Source: Corynespora cassiicola
Lineage: Eukaryota > Ascomycota > Dothideomycetes > Pleosporales > Corynesporascaceae
NCBI GenBank assembly: GCA_022059125.1
Contig: JAEUWY010000016.1
Coordinates: 806,001 to 870,000, forward strand
DNA length: 64,000 nt
Direction: 5' to 3'
Under the pieces are notes generated by a model that was not told where the DNA came from, did no database searches, and saw nothing but the letters and a program-made list of their open reading frames with translations. Shown piece after piece: positions 8,564-20,812 of this stretch. How positions within the stretch are numbered: the first letter of the stretch is position 1; each line of letters opens with the position of its first letter. A program made the translations under genes and the position numbers.

Positions 8564-10854
8564 CTACTCCGCTATAATTTGCCCGCTCCGGCAGACAGTA
8601 CCCACTGATACGTCCTGAGGCGGCTCCATGCCTGACGAACAAACGCTAAACTTCTTATCGCTGAAGCAATACATTCCTGCGGTGCATTCTGGAGTAGCCG
8701 TCGAGGATGGTGACCATCCCGGGTACCTGAACGCCCCACATGCGCAAAAAGTTCCAGGAGGTACCATCCCCTCCCTCCCATCCCCACAAGTCCATCTTCC
8801 ACCATCTACACACAACATTTCAACGCTCCCACACGGTTTTCCACCAGGTGATGGAGCAACAGAGCTACAATCGTACTGCCTTATGCCTCCCGCTATTCTA
8901 TTGGGAAAGAATACATTTTCTGGCGGAAGCTCGCCATCTTTAGGCCTCCCGGGAAATTCAGGAGGCGGAAGCTTCGGCACAGAGTCACCCGACACGTCGA
9001 AACACTTGTCAATTACATTCCAGGTCTGATTTAAAGGCCCAAAGTCAGCATTAAAGTCACCGATCTCAATGCCCAGGGCAGTAGCTTCGCCGCTGAGCAC
9101 GAGACCAACACTGATATCTGCACTGAGGTTTATCGCTTCTTCGAAGGGGCCTGCATCGCAATCTTCATTGACATCTAGGGCATGTGAGTGGACAAATCTA
9201 ACTGGTAGGAAGATGACATACTTTGAGCGAGCGATGCGCAAAGGGAAATCCGTGGCAAATCGATCCAAGCCTCAAGCTCGAGGCTACTACTCAACGACTC
9301 GACCTCTACCCCCAACGATACGGCTGGACCTATTGCCACAAATGCGCACACTCGAGCTTCGGTATCTTCTTCGTTGATAACTGGAGCTTGGATTTTTGGG
9401 GACGACAGCCTCGGTCAGGGTGTTCGTGGTGTCGCCGCTGAAGAAATTCTTTGAGGCTGCACTTCCTTGGGGTACATCTATGGTAGTCGGCAGGATACTT
9501 CCGAAAGTTAGATGTATTCATTCTAAGCCAGGACTATATGAGATAGTGGACTTACATGTTGACGCTTGCGAAGGCGTCGAAGCCGACGCTGAGGCCGAGA
9601 CTGATACTGGCTTTCAAGGTCACGCCACTCAACTATGCACCATTAGTCTTTGCAAGTACATTGTTAAGCTGTGAAAACTTACGCTGGAGCCTCCGTTTCC
9701 ATTGTCAGAGCCAGGCTCGAATTTTCGCCCCAGGCCGGCGTAGCTCCCTTTTGAGAAGCCACCCAGGGGAAACGGGCATTCGACATGGGCTTCGACCGCA
9801 GCTTCGATCTCAATGTTGAAATATCCATCAATGACTTGAGTAGCTTCTAGCTTCAGTGTTGCTTCGTTGAACGGATTAGAAAATTCAAGGATCTCATCGA
9901 GGTCAATGTCCAGAGTAAAAGATGTTGTCGCCTGCCCCCTTGAGGCTGCAATCGACGCATGTGAGGCTCAGACCACTGGTCAGGGGTTAGAGTTGTAAAG
10001 GCATAGCAGCAAGGGGATGGCCTACTCAATGAAAGAAATGATGTCTTCTCTGGCATCAAACTCTTGGTTCAGGTCAATGACCCATTCAGACCTATCAACA
10101 TCTCGTCTCGCAATTTCATTGTAATCAATGTTGCTCCGGCGCTTCAGCTTCTTCCGCAGCTCCGAAGATGTCGGTCCGCCTTCAAAATGCAAGGTTGTGC
10201 TTGCTTCGGCCGAATCTCCCAACACGAGGGGGTGCGTGACGGCGGTTGCAGTGAGATTTCCCAAGTCGAATGTGATATCGGATGCCCTGCAACAGTCAGT
10301 AAGCGCCGAAAAGTGATTTATCGTGATAACGTACTTGTAGACTGCTCTTTCGTTGGACGGATTGCACGGCACGTGATGGGTCACGAACAAGATCGACGAT
10401 CGGTTGGTCCAGAGCTCTTGCGCCCATCCAATTGATTGAGTGGTGTTGAAAGAAAAATTCAGTGAAGCGATTCCATCATTATTGGTGCAGGTAAAGTCGG
10501 AGAGTAGGTGCTCAAAGTCTTCGACTACGACGTAGGCTGATTCGCGATGGCTGGCAGTAACGCTAATCACGTATGGATGGCCATTGGTATATTCTACTTC
10601 CGAGTTAGTACTGCAATCACGATGGAAACCATACTGGAAGCTTGATGTAAAGCGTACGATTAGCAGATGTGCAACGGGTAAGTACCTTCGGCATAGTGGA
10701 GGTCGACCTTGGATGAAGGCCGGAAGCAATCCCGTTTCTGATCATCTCGAGCAGAAAGAGATGTCCTTTCGCTATGAAATCCGACTGGAAGAAAAGTACT
10801 GAATACGGGAGATATCGATAGCCAAAGCGCTATGAAATGGATAAGCAAATACAT
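8564..10854 (-). pseudogene. Secreted Cys-rich DUF7029/DUF7223-type protein with two apparent frame breaks
   Basis: Seven exons inferred: 10854-10686, 10593-10335, 10286-10026, 9975-9683, 9632-9556, 9497-9222 and 9174-8564. Exon 1 begins with a signal peptide (MYLLIHFIALWLSISPVFS). The body has a beta-rich part (HYAEEYTNGHPYVISVTASH), a CVDCSLKG motif, acidic-aromatic repeats and a C-terminal cysteine-rich module (CACGAFRYPGW, CTAGMYC). This layout fits fungal secreted proteins carrying DUF7029 and DUF7223, of unknown role at the cell surface; the assignment is from memory of the family and is tentative. All introns have GT-AG borders and match in phase, but the reading frame slips by one base at a G5 run (9935-9939) and at an A5 run (minus strand, 9393-9397). 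The first break can be avoided by a weak AAG acceptor that would drop CVDC; the second has no plausible intron. Either a recent pseudogene or homopolymer errors in the assembly. Confidence 0.6.
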
Positions 10855-13324
10855 GGTGTTATTAGAATTAGATCGAAATCGATTAGAGCTATACTGAACT
10901 CAACACCAGCGTCGCGACCTCTCGAAAAGCCGGCTTCACGATATTTAACCTCAGACTACTGATGAATGTCTCCTACAAGGCTGCACAGCTCTCAAGTCTC
11001 CAGAAAGCCGGCCCCAACTTCAACCTCCAGCTCCTGCACCTCAAGAGGCACTGCCAGCGCCCAAACCACCATAAATACTCTTTATCGCCAGATCCGTTAA
11101 GAGGGGGCCGTCATCAAAACGCCGACCCCCCGACAAAAATCGCAAATTCAAGATCCTAACCAACATAGCCCCGATGCAGGTTCTGAGTAGTAAGCACCTA
11201 GGTACCTTCGTCCAGAAGGAGGCGCTTTTGCGTCCATGTCATTCATGGTTGCGGCTGCTCCGCCCGCCTTGGCCATGCGGTTCGCGCTAGCCTCCAATCC
11301 AGAGTCGACGGAGTTGTATTAGTGTCCGGGCGGGTTGTGAGGTTTGTGTTTCAGCCTCGGGGTGTGGGGTGGTTCAGCCCCCACCAATGGTGGTTTTGTC
11401 TGGGGCCTGGGGGGTGAGGTGCTGCTTGGTGTCTTATTGAGGCTTTGCACAGTGCCTGGTCAGTTAGTATTTGCCGGTGAACCCAGGCTGGCTACCCAGA
11501 AATGCACAGCTTGTTGTTCCAGTCAGCCGGATTGGGCAACAGCCTTGATGATCGAGTGTGATGTGTGATGCCAGCGGGGTTCATAGAGGTAGTTTCAAAG
11601 CGCGACCATGGGTTAAGAGCAGAGGGATGACCATCAAGCACCGTCTGAGAAGAACCCGATAACTCGGAAAAGGCTGCAAGAATGACAAGCAGCTCCCGCA
11701 CGAGCGCTTGAAAACTGCAACCCACCTGATTTAAAGCAAAACGGACGGAAAAACAGGCAGTCTCACATATCGATAACGGACATGGTGGCGTTCAGCTGAG
11801 GTTTCCAGGCCCTGAAGATATTCCTTTTCGGGCGCATCAAAGCGGCGAGTGTCCTGCAACGCGGAATGTTAGAAAGCATCAGCTGAGCGAAAAAGCAATA
11901 TCCCAAGACTGAACGCATAAGTTTGCCTTCTTGGTTTCGAATCAGTTCGGTTCAAATGCATGATTTTGCGGGCGGGAGGGCGGAAGGGCGGGAGGGTGTT
12001 TGAGGAAGATGAAGAACTCGCACGTTCGTTATGCCTTGTAGGGCGTGCTGTGCCGCAGAGCTCGATCTCGTTACCAAGTGCATGGTCAGTCTGGGCATAA
12101 TGGAGCCCTTGCGGATATCCGGTAAAAAGGGAGGGAAAAATCGGTCACGTGTAGACCCAGTGATCATTATCCTGGGTACTTGCGCACGTAACGAGGCATA
12201 TGCGGCGAAGCACAGTGGGGTGGCCCCACCTCCTACGAGGAGCCATGGATCGCTAGAGTGGAGCTGAGCTCTGTGATGAATCCATTGGTCCCTGAAAAAG
12301 TGCGTTGATAGATCCTGCGTCTTTGATTTGGCCAGCCTGGCAGGTGGTAGGCAGTCCGATTATTCATCATACCCTGGTCGCGATTGAATGAATGGCTGCC
12401 ACATAGAGCTGATCCAGGAAAACATAAACGACAGGATGGTAGACAAGAGCGAATGAATTCTAGAGAACCAGCCGTAGTGATGTGCTGTTATGAAGGAGAT
12501 TGTCACCTGAAACCAGTTAGTGGTCTCGTACACATGCCTAGTTGAGGATTCAGGTTCTTCGTCTCGTCGCGTACTCGCTTCCGCCAATAGTGCGTCTGTC
12601 CAGAACACCATCAAGGCGCGACCTTATTCCTGCGGTCATTATTCGTGTTGGTGTCGTCACACTCCTCGAAATGTCATTCTGAAAGATAACGACGCTTGTG
12701 ATGCTTTTTATCCCTTTTGCTGCGACCTGGCAGGTGACATTGCCCCAACGCCATTGGTGTTGGTGGTAACTACACGCCACAAGGCAGTCTGAACTGGATT
12801 CGAATACCAGTGGACACATCTGTCCGGAACAAGGGCACAAAATCGAAGAAGTCCGAAGCCCTTGTATCACCCGGTAGCGTAGTGAAATCGGATGCCACGC
12901 TAACATATCCGCCGGCATTCGGGTGTGCCAACGACGCTATTCAATGTTGCACAGTAGTTGCAACCAAGATCAAGGATAATTTTTAGGGCTGACCACTCCT
13001 CCATTGTTATTTTCAATAAGGGTTTTTCCACAGACCAATCAAAAAGAGGCAAATATGGGAATACAACTACTTAATGTGACATATAATTCGCAGGAACGAG
13101 CGTGGGGTTTGCTTGTCCAGTTAGTCCGGGCCAAGACATACCGGGAGCCATGTAGATGACGCAGGTCACTGTAAGTGACGATACGAGGGAAGTGGAGAGT
13201 GGAGTTTTTCGTCATTGGGCCTGGGCAGGGCTATGGAAGGCACGAAGCACCTTAAAGGTCGATAAAGTTTCGGGGCGTCCCGTAGCTGAGATCTGGTCTT
13301 TGAAAAAAAAAAGTGCCTCCAAAC
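10855..13324. other. Gene-free interval
   Basis: This stretch separates the divergently transcribed secreted-protein gene (-) and P450 (+), so it holds both promoters. Around 11340-11440 there is a G/T-rich low-complexity patch (repeated GGGGTG and TGGGG words). Open frames here are short and carry no domain or splice logic. Nothing else was seen. Confidence 0.45.
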
Positions 13325-15057
13325 ATGGACTTCATCGTCTTAGAGAAGCTCGGTCTCACTACCAGCCTAGGATTGGCGGTGGTTGTTCTTGTCAGTCATG
13401 GATATAAACCACAGATCTTATTTAGCAACTCACTTTTTGACAGTATCCATTATGCAATATTGTATACAACTTGACACTCCACCCCCTTGCTCGTTTTCCC
13501 GGTCCATTGCTATGGCGAAGCCTAAGATTCCCGTACATGTACTCCATGTGGTCAGGCAAATCGCATATCCATTGGCAAGAACTCCACAGGAAATATGGCC
13601 CAATCGTGCGAGTTGCACCAAATGAACTGTCCTTCGCTGACACTGCGGCCTGGAACGATATTTACTCAAACAATGGAGGCGATCATTCATTCCTAAAACC
13701 CAAGGAATGGTATACACCTTCTCCAGGTCGTGCAAATTCCATCATTGATTGTCGTGGCCAGGAACATACCAGAACCAGAAAGAAGATGGACCCAGCATTT
13801 ACTGAAAGAGCTACGATGAGCCAGGAGGGAATTGTACAGAAATATGTGAGCTTGCTCATGCGTAGACTGGGAGAGAAAATCGTCCATGTCGGACCAGAAA
13901 GGAGGGATATCGGCGATGTGAACATAACCGAATGGTTGACGTGGACTACTCTGGACATCACTGGCGACTTGGCTTTTGGCGAGGCGTTCGGATGCTTGGA
14001 ACAGAGTGCAATGAACGAATGGATGGGCTCGATTTTTGGAAGCCTGCAATTCATGATCCTCGCGGCGTTGTTGAGGTATTACCCGTGGCTCAACTGGCTA
14101 ATGGAGAAAATGACACCCCAAAAGCTGAAGGACGCTGTCGTGGAACATTGGAGGATTGTCGAGAACAAAGTCGACACAAGGCTACGCCGAGAGACCTCGC
14201 GCGCCGATTTTATCGGATATTGGACGAAGAATGGCAAAGGTCAGGATAGCCTGACATTGCACGAGGCGTATTCCAACGCATTCATAATGATGCTTGCCGG
14301 TACCGAAACCACGAGTACGTCTCTTTCTGGGATAATTTATCAGCTGGTGCACAAACCATCTGATATTGCGCGATTAACAAAGGAGGTGCGCGAAAATTTC
14401 CAGAAAGAGGAGGATATTACATTTTCGGCTCTGAAAGACCTCCCATTCCTGAACGCAGTCATATGGGAAGGGTTCAGAATGAGCACTCCATTGTAAGTCC
14501 CGCGGATCTTCCCCTCACAGCCAGAATTAAGCCTTGGAATGCTGATACCGGATAGTCCGCTTGGATTTAAGAGAATGACCCCGCCAGGCGGAGGTACGGT
14601 CTGCGGACAACACATCCCTGCCAATGTACGTTGAACCTGTCTCACATCAAAGTCCTTTGATGGTTCGATATGTCTGACTTTTTGATTCCAGACCATTGTT
14701 TTTCAAGCCTTCATCGCTTTGTATTTTGATGAAAACCGGTTTTACGACGCGCATGCGTTCCACCCTGAGCGCTGGTTGGAAGAGGCTACGACCGACCCAA
14801 ACAGCCCCTTCTATAACGATGATCGGGCCGCACTACAACCGTTCGAAGTCGGGAGAAATGTTTGTATTGGAAAGCCTCTAGCCATGGCGCAAACCAGGCT
14901 CATATTGGCGAAACTGTTTTGGAGATTCGACATTGAGAAATCGCAGACCGCCGCCGGGAATATGGTTTGGCAAGAACAAAAAACCTGCCATATGATTGAT
15001 AAAGATCCCTTTGATATCAATCTGAAGTTTTCGAATATGATTAGTGGGAAAGCGTAG
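13325..15057 (+). CDS. Cytochrome P450 monooxygenase (isotrichodermin C-15 hydroxylase-like)
   Basis: Four exons, 13325-13390, 13444-14492, 14556-14625 and 14692-15057, give 516 residues. Exon 1 encodes the hydrophobic membrane anchor (MDFIVLEKLGLTTSLGLAVVVL), indicating an ER-bound enzyme. The proline-rich hinge is HPLARFPGP. The oxygen-binding I-helix motif is AGTETT, the K-helix ExxR is EGFR, and the heme loop FEVGRNVCIG places the thiolate ligand at Cys453. Introns are 53, 63 and 66 nt with standard borders. Sequence flavour (YNLTLHPLARFPGP, HRKYGPIVRVAPNELSF) matches the large fungal group annotated as isotrichodermin C-15 hydroxylase-like, CYP65-related; the substrate cannot be told. 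No other secondary-metabolism gene is adjacent; the next gene is a membrane receptor-like protein, so a cluster role is not supported. Confidence 0.92.
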
Positions 15058-16289
15058 CCGATATAGCTGGGAGAGGTTCTTGGCCGGGAGGGGTGCGAAC
15101 AGTGGCGGCTTATTCCCCGAGTTCGATGGGGTCTGGGGTCGGGGACGAATTAGCAAAGTTACCGTTTTGGGCATACTCGTAATCCTCTGTCCTCTTCGTA
15201 TGCCCGATCTGGATTTCATGTTAGCATTTTATTCCTATTCTAGATTATTCACGTCGTAATGAGGCGGTGACGCGTAATTTGGAGGCGATGAGCCCTCTTT
15301 CGGGATGGGACTGGAGACCGAAATGGATGTGCCGTATCCACACGTAATGCAGGTCGAAGCGATCAGCATTCTTACAGGCTCTGGGGCCTCTCGTCCGTTG
15401 AGACAGGTTCCTGTAGGCAGAAGAGTGTTATCAGTGCAAGACGCGACATTCCGAAGGTTGTGTGAGGACACAGACCGCTGTTCCGTCCTATCTAGGACTA
15501 GCGCGGCAACATATTGGCACCACCATCAAGTCAAACCGCACCTCTGCTTCCAGATTCATCGGATCTCACGACCATTATCGACCAGTCGATCAATCAGACG
15601 GTATTGTTCATGCCAGAACCCCTGCCAGAACCATGTTGCGCCACTGTGCACGCAAAGCAGATCAATCCCGCTCACACGTGGCTAGCGCGGCGAAGGCAGC
15701 TTGAGGTGTTCCGAACTCCGAATTGGGTGCGGGAGTGGTGAACGTTATGCACAAAGTAGGTCGTACAACTGGAGACTAACAGTGGAAGAATGAAGATGGA
15801 CACGTTGCGAGCAATTTCTCCCAGATTTCCAATTATTCCGTATCCCTAGGTTGAGGGTTTGTTCACAAGTGGTATTGCAGGAGACTATGAAAGCCTTACC
15901 GCAGCTTGACGGGGTTTGATCTGCCTACTCAAAGTGCGTTCCGCCGTTGGAGAATGATTGTCCTACGTAGGGATTCTGTCTCAGAATCCGCTGCATACGG
16001 TATCGCAAAGAATGGAGTGCGTTCGTGTCTTACTCCGTCTTGCATGTACACCATGGTCCGAAGACATCAACCCCTTATATCCTGTCCGGTGAGACCTGCA
16101 TCGCATCAGGCGTATTCGCCTTTCTTCATTTTTTTCTCACTCAACTTCCACGTTCTTTCCTTTCTTTTTTGTCCCGTTATGGTCTTCTTGGTTTGAGCAT
16201 CAAGAACTGCCACTTTACTTACATTCCTTCATCTATTTCTTATTTTATTTTATCTAACAAACGGCGTTTGTAACGCCGCCCAGGTAATC
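15058..16289. other. Gene-free interval
   Basis: The interval lies between the P450 stop and the rhodopsin-domain gene on the same strand. The last 150 bases before 16290 are pyrimidine-rich (CTTTCTTTTTTGTCCC), as is common for fungal 5' leaders. No domain-bearing open frame or RNA gene was recognised. Confidence 0.45.
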
Positions 16290-17511
16290 ATGGGTGCCAA
16301 CAGTTCTATACCGGCGAATTACAGCGAACCTGCCTACGGGCTTCTTTCTCTCAACATTGTCTTGACGACAGCATCTCTTATCGGAAGGGTATTTTCACGA
16401 AGATTGATGGTGGCCCAAGTCGCGGCTGATGACTACCTCACGTACTTGGCATATGTGAGATTCTACTTCTGAAACGCTCCAGCGCGGCTGCTGACACTAA
16501 TATCAGTGTACCAATCTTGGCCTGCTGGTAGCTGGCATTCTTCTTGTTTCTCACGGCGCAGTAGATCTCGCGGAAGTTTCCATCAAGGACCATTCCAAAG
16601 AGCAGTTTATCAAGTCAGCATACAGCTCACTAGCTGCTCTTTACATTGTCTCCATTACACTCATTAAACTCTCGATTCTGTTCCTTTATCGACGGATCTT
16701 TACCATGTTTACGAAGTGGTTTCATCACGCTTGGTGGGCCTGCTTGATGGTCGTCTGTCTCTGGACCATTACCTGCGCCAGCATGTTGCTGCTCCATGTT
16801 GGAAGCAAACTCCCCAACAGCGAATTCGGACGACTGGGTATCTCCATCACTGGCATTATCAATGCAATATCAGACGTATTGATACTCTGTCTCCCAATCT
16901 TTATGATCTCAAAAATCAGGCTTCAGCGCAAACAAAAGATTGCACTCATTTCGGTGTTTATGATCGGTGGAATGTACGTCGAAAGCCCAAATTCACATTC
17001 AGCGTAATACTAACGTGCTTTCAGCGCATCTCTCGTTTCCCTGATTCGAGGAGTGATATTCTTTATCAACCGAAAAACGGCCTTGAATGAAGCATACTCC
17101 AACTACCTAGACGTTGTCCTCACTGCAACCGAATCGTCTGCTGGGTTCATGTGTGCTTGTCTGCCACTCTGTAAACCACTAGTTGTACGTCTTACAAGAT
17201 GTGTCCAGAGATGCTCTGGCCAAGATACCAGACATCAAGGCTGGACCACGATGGACGCATCAGCAACCAGGAGCTTCGAAACATCACAGATAAGGTCAAG
17301 GAGAAGGACAATCATCTCAGAATACGACCTCAAGCAACTACCACCAGTGCCGAGCAAGTACATTGGGCAGGTCGATGCGGATGAGAAGGCCGTCACCAAC
17401 GAGAAAGGATGGGACCAGACAAGCCCCTATTCTACACATCGCCAGTGGACAAGCCCAAGCTCTCAGGAATCTGACTGGGAAACACAGAAGACATGGGGTC
17501 ACAAGAGCTAG
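16290..17511 (+). CDS. Fungal rhodopsin-domain (SAT4-like) seven-helix membrane protein
   Basis: Three exons, 16290-16454, 16507-16973 and 17025-17511, give 372 residues. Introns of 52 and 51 nt have GT-AG ends. About seven hydrophobic helices are visible, starting with YGLLSLNIVLTTASLIGRVF and including LGLLVAGILLVSHGAV, YSSLAALYIVSITLIKLSILFLY and IINAISDVLILCLPIFMI. Family hallmarks are the DDYLTYLAY motif after helix 2, LIKLSILFLYRRIF in helix 4 and SDVLILCLPI in helix 6. The C-terminal 110 residues are polar and cytosolic. The family is plasma-membrane-like and expanded in plant-associated fungi, related to Pth11-type receptors but here without a CFEM domain; no retinal-binding lysine can be claimed. 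Function unknown. Confidence 0.87.
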
Positions 17512-17792
17512 ATTGAATGCATCATGATTTCTCTTTCTTCCGTCGACGTCCGCGGCCCGATCTCTCGTCGTCCCTTATGTCTTTCTTAACCCGCAGTTCA
17601 CAGATGTTGATCCGCGGGTTGGCAGTAGCAGGCTGAAATTCTCCCTTTCCTGCTGGAGCTGGCCCGCCAAACGCCATGGTCGGGTCTTATGCTGGTGCTT
17701 TGCGCGCTGAATCGAACCGAGCCGCACCTGTCTACTATTGTTTGCATAGAGCCACGCCGAAACTTTCAAATCACCACCATCGCTTCAGGTAC

Positions 17793-18458
17793 TCAAGGCA
17801 CATATCCAGATGTAGCAAGCGGGTCTCCCCCGTCCGCAAAGCCCTGGTACTGGCCCATCATGCCCATGCCGTGCCCCTCTGGTCTCTTCAAGGCAGTACC
17901 CTCTTTTAGATACAATACGAGGCGAAAAGCGGTATTACCGTTCAAGTAGTAACGGTGTAGGCGCTTGCTCCTCAGAAAGCCCAAGCGCTCGTATAGCTTC
18001 AACGACGCGGTATTCGTGACTTCGGTTTCCAAGACAATCTCGTCGGCATCCCGGGCAGCCATGGTATCTATAGCCATGGAAACGAGCTTCGTTGCGATTC
18101 CGCGGCCGCGATGAGATTCTTGGGTTGCGAGCATAGCAATGTACCCTCGGAAGGTGCCACTACGATGGGGTTCGAGTTTGCACACGACCACGCCGATGAG
18201 GTTCTGGGACGAGTCGAGGGCCTGTGAGGATGAGCATGCTGAGAAACAACCGCGTTTTGTTTCTTCACATACCATATAGCATAGATCCCCCCACTGATAG
18301 AGAAAATACCGATACACATAAATGCTATACGGTTCCGAGAGGTCTTTGGAGATCAACTGCCTGATGGCGGGGAGGTAGGTCTCCTCCTTTGCGCCCTCGT
18401 ACTGCACGTACCGCAGCTCCTCGCCATCAGGCGCTTTGTCTTCGTTGGGCTCGCCCAT
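17793..18458 (-). CDS. NAA30: N-alpha-acetyltransferase 30, NatC catalytic subunit
   Basis: Two exons, 18458-18273 and 18221-17793, give 204 residues. The 51-nt intron (GTATGT...CACAG) is in frame and stop-free, so an ORF caller reads through it. Removing it restores LCYMALDSSQNLIGVVVCKLE, the normal family sequence. NatC co-translationally acetylates N-termini beginning Met-hydrophobic, acting on ribosomes with NAA35 and NAA38. GNAT features: RGYIAMLA, the acetyl-CoA pyrophosphate loop HRGRGIATKL (RxxGxA), the LETEVTN strand with the alpha-5 LYERLGF, and the C-terminal KRLHRYYLNG that is diagnostic of MAK3/NAA30. The start at 18458 gives MGEPNEDK. It is divergent from PDAT with about 260 bases shared between start codons, and convergent with the rhodopsin-domain gene (281 bases between stops). 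Confidence 0.93.
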   Translation of the reverse strand: MGEPNEDKAPDGEELRYVQYEGAKEETYLPAIRQLISKDLSEPYSIYVYRYFLYQWGDLCYMVCEETKRGCFSACSSSQALDSSQNLIGVVVCKLEPHRSGTFRGYIAMLATQESHRGRGIATKLVSMAIDTMAARDADEIVLETEVTNTASLKLYERLGFLRSKRLHRYYLNGNTAFRLVLYLKEGTALKRPEGHGMGMMGQYQGFADGGDPLATSGYVP

Positions 18459-18718
18459 ATCCCCGAGTGCGACCCGCCCGGACTCGATAATATATGATGA
18501 TGGAGGGGTGGATCGGAAGCTTGGCTCACTCCCGCCCGCCGAAGGCTTGGCGAGCAGGTCCTCGCATGAGCTATGACGGCGATCACAGGGCGATCACATG
18601 GAAGCGGGTATCCAGCTGCGAGCTCGCGACACCCCCCAAACACCGAGGGGAAAAAAATCTCCAACTCTTTCCCTCGATACTTTTGCGCCCAGCTTTTTTT
18701 TTTTTTGCCTCCCCTGAT
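18459..18718. promoter_or_regulatory. Shared bidirectional promoter of NAA30 and PDAT
   Basis: This interval of 260 bases separates two divergent start codons. A T-run of about 12 (18694-18705) precedes the PDAT ATG in the probable leader. Two CGATCACA-like words lie near 18582-18598. No TATA box was recognised. The regulatory role is inferred from position only. Confidence 0.5.
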
Positions 18719-20812
18719 ATGTCTTTTCTACGACGCCGCTTCGGCGGCGGCGACGGCGAGAATTCGTCCTCGACTGAGCCCTCGCGCGAACCTACCCCCG
18801 ATCCGGACCGTCCGAGCAACCTGCGCGTGGTCACGGCCGACAGACTGAAGACGCTGAAGTCGCGCCCCAAGCATAACAAGAGGCGTAATTTCTGGGTCTT
18901 TGCGCTCGGCGGCGTCTTTGGGCTTGTGGTCGCGGCTTTCTTCGCGGAGAGCAATGACCTGGTGGACCTGAGCGGCCTCGAGGGCATGAACCTGGAGAGT
19001 ATATTCGACGCGCTGCCGACGACGTTCGTAAAGGATGCGCAGCAGCTACAGGTAAGTGTACGCATCGTTTGGGTTGGGGGTGTAGAATAGGGGTATGTGA
19101 GAAGAACAGTGCTGATTTCAGCGACTCAGTAGAAGCAAGAACGCGATGCGGTTAACTACGACTCCTTCGCTGTCGGCCTACATGCGCGGTCGCAGGGCAT
19201 TCATGCGCTTCATCCCGTCATCATGATCCCCGGTGTCATCTCAACCGGCCTCGAATCGTGGGGCACCGATGGCGAGTCGAGGCAATACTTTCGCAAGAGG
19301 CTATGGGGGTCATGGACCATGATGCGCGCACTGGTTTTGGACAAGGCTGGATGGAAGAAGCACATCATGCTGGATACTGATACCGGTCTGGATCCCCCTG
19401 GGATCAAGCTGAGGGCTGCACAGGGCTTCGACGCGACCGACTTCTTCATCACAGGATACTGGATCTGGAACAAGATCCTGGAGAACCTCGCCACGATCGG
19501 ATACGACCCTACGAACGCGTTCACTGCGGCGTACGACTGGCGGATGAGCTACATGAACTACGAGAAGCGTGATCAGTACTTCACACGCCTAAAGTCGCAC
19601 ATTGAGATCGCTGTGCGCGTGCAGAACAAAAAGGTTGTGCTATTGTCGCATTCTATGGGATCGCAAGTACTATACTACTTCCTCCATTGGGTAGAAGCAG
19701 AGGGCTATGGCAATGGAGGCAGTGGTTGGGTAGAAGCGTACATCGACTCCTGGATCAACATCTCAGGATGCATGCTCGGAGCCGCAAAAGGCCTCCCCGC
19801 CGTACTATCCGGCGAGATGAAAGACACTGCCCAACTAAACGCCTTCGCAGTCTACGGTCTCGAGAAATTTCTCTCTCGTCACGAACGCGCCGAGCTATTC
19901 CGCGCAATGCCGGGCATCTCTTCCATGCTGCCCATCGGCGGTAACGCGGTCTGGGGCGACATGAACTGGGCGCCCGACGACCGCCCCGGCCAAAACGTGT
20001 CGTACGGCAACTTTGTGCGCTTCCGCGACGGCAACTCGTCGCTGACCAACACTAACCTGACCGTCGAGGACAGCCTGCCCTACCTGTTCCGCAACAGCGA
20101 GCCCTGGTACAAGGACATGGTGCTCAGCAGCTACTCGCGCGGCGTCGCCCACACGCGCCGCGAGGTCGAAGACAACCAGCGCATCCCCGCGAAGTGGATC
20201 AACCCGCTCGAGACGCGCCTCCCGCTCGCGCCCAACCTCAAGATTTACTGCTTCTATGGCATAGGCAAGGAGACGGAGCGTGCATACTATTACAAGGAGG
20301 ATTTGGATCCGCTCAGCAAGACGAACGTGACCATGGACACGAGCTACACAAATGGGAAGGTGGACCATGGCGTCGTTATGGGCGAGGGAGATGGCACTGT
20401 CAACCTCCTTAGCACAGGGTACATGTGTAACAAGGGGTGGAAGATGAAGCGGTATAATCCTGCCGGTGTACAGATCAAGACGTATGAGATGCCGCACGAG
20501 CCTGATAGGTTTAGTCCTCGTGGAGGCCCGAATACTGGTAAGCTGCGCTCTTTGCTTATTCTTTCTCTCATCAACCTGCGTGTTCCGGGGCCCCTGTGGT
20601 ATATCTTAGAGCAGTTTGCTAATACATATCTTAAAGGTGATCATGTGGATATTCTGGGAAGGTCGTCGCTGAATGACCTTATTTTGAGGGTTGCAGGTGG
20701 GAAGGGCGACCTTATCACAGAGAGTATCCATTCGAGGATTTTGGAGTATGCGGAGAATGTGAGGATTTATGAGGAGGAAGAAGAGGGGAAGCCGAAGAGG
20801 GTGTCGCCTTGA
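18719..20812 (+). CDS. LRO1: Phospholipid:diacylglycerol acyltransferase (PDAT)
   Basis: Three exons, 18719-19051, 19133-20537 and 20637-20812, give 637 residues. The enzyme moves an acyl chain from a phospholipid to diacylglycerol to make triacylglycerol at the ER. An N-terminal Arg/Pro-rich tail is followed by one membrane anchor (NFWVFALGGVFGLVVAAFF), then the lumenal alpha/beta-hydrolase fold: PVIMIPGVISTGLESW (oxyanion strand and lid), nucleophile Ser285 in SHSMGSQV, the acid in GEGDGTVNLLS and the histidine in DHVDILG. Introns are 81 and 99 nt; the second (GTAAGC...TTAAAG, with GCTAATA) is in frame and stop-free, so reading through adds 33 foreign residues between PNTG and DHVDILG. I start at 18719 rather than an upstream in-frame ATG at 18494, because that one would overlap the promoter and add non-conserved sequence. 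Confidence 0.93.

Noticed and set aside
13325..17511. P450 plus rhodopsin-domain protein as a secondary-metabolite cluster
   Set aside because: No backbone synthase, prenyltransferase or pathway regulator nearby; two such genes alone do not make a cluster.
18494..18718. Upstream ATG extending PDAT by 75 residues
   Set aside because: The extension lies in the short divergent promoter, is not PDAT-like, and the ATG at 18719 gives a normal N-terminus.
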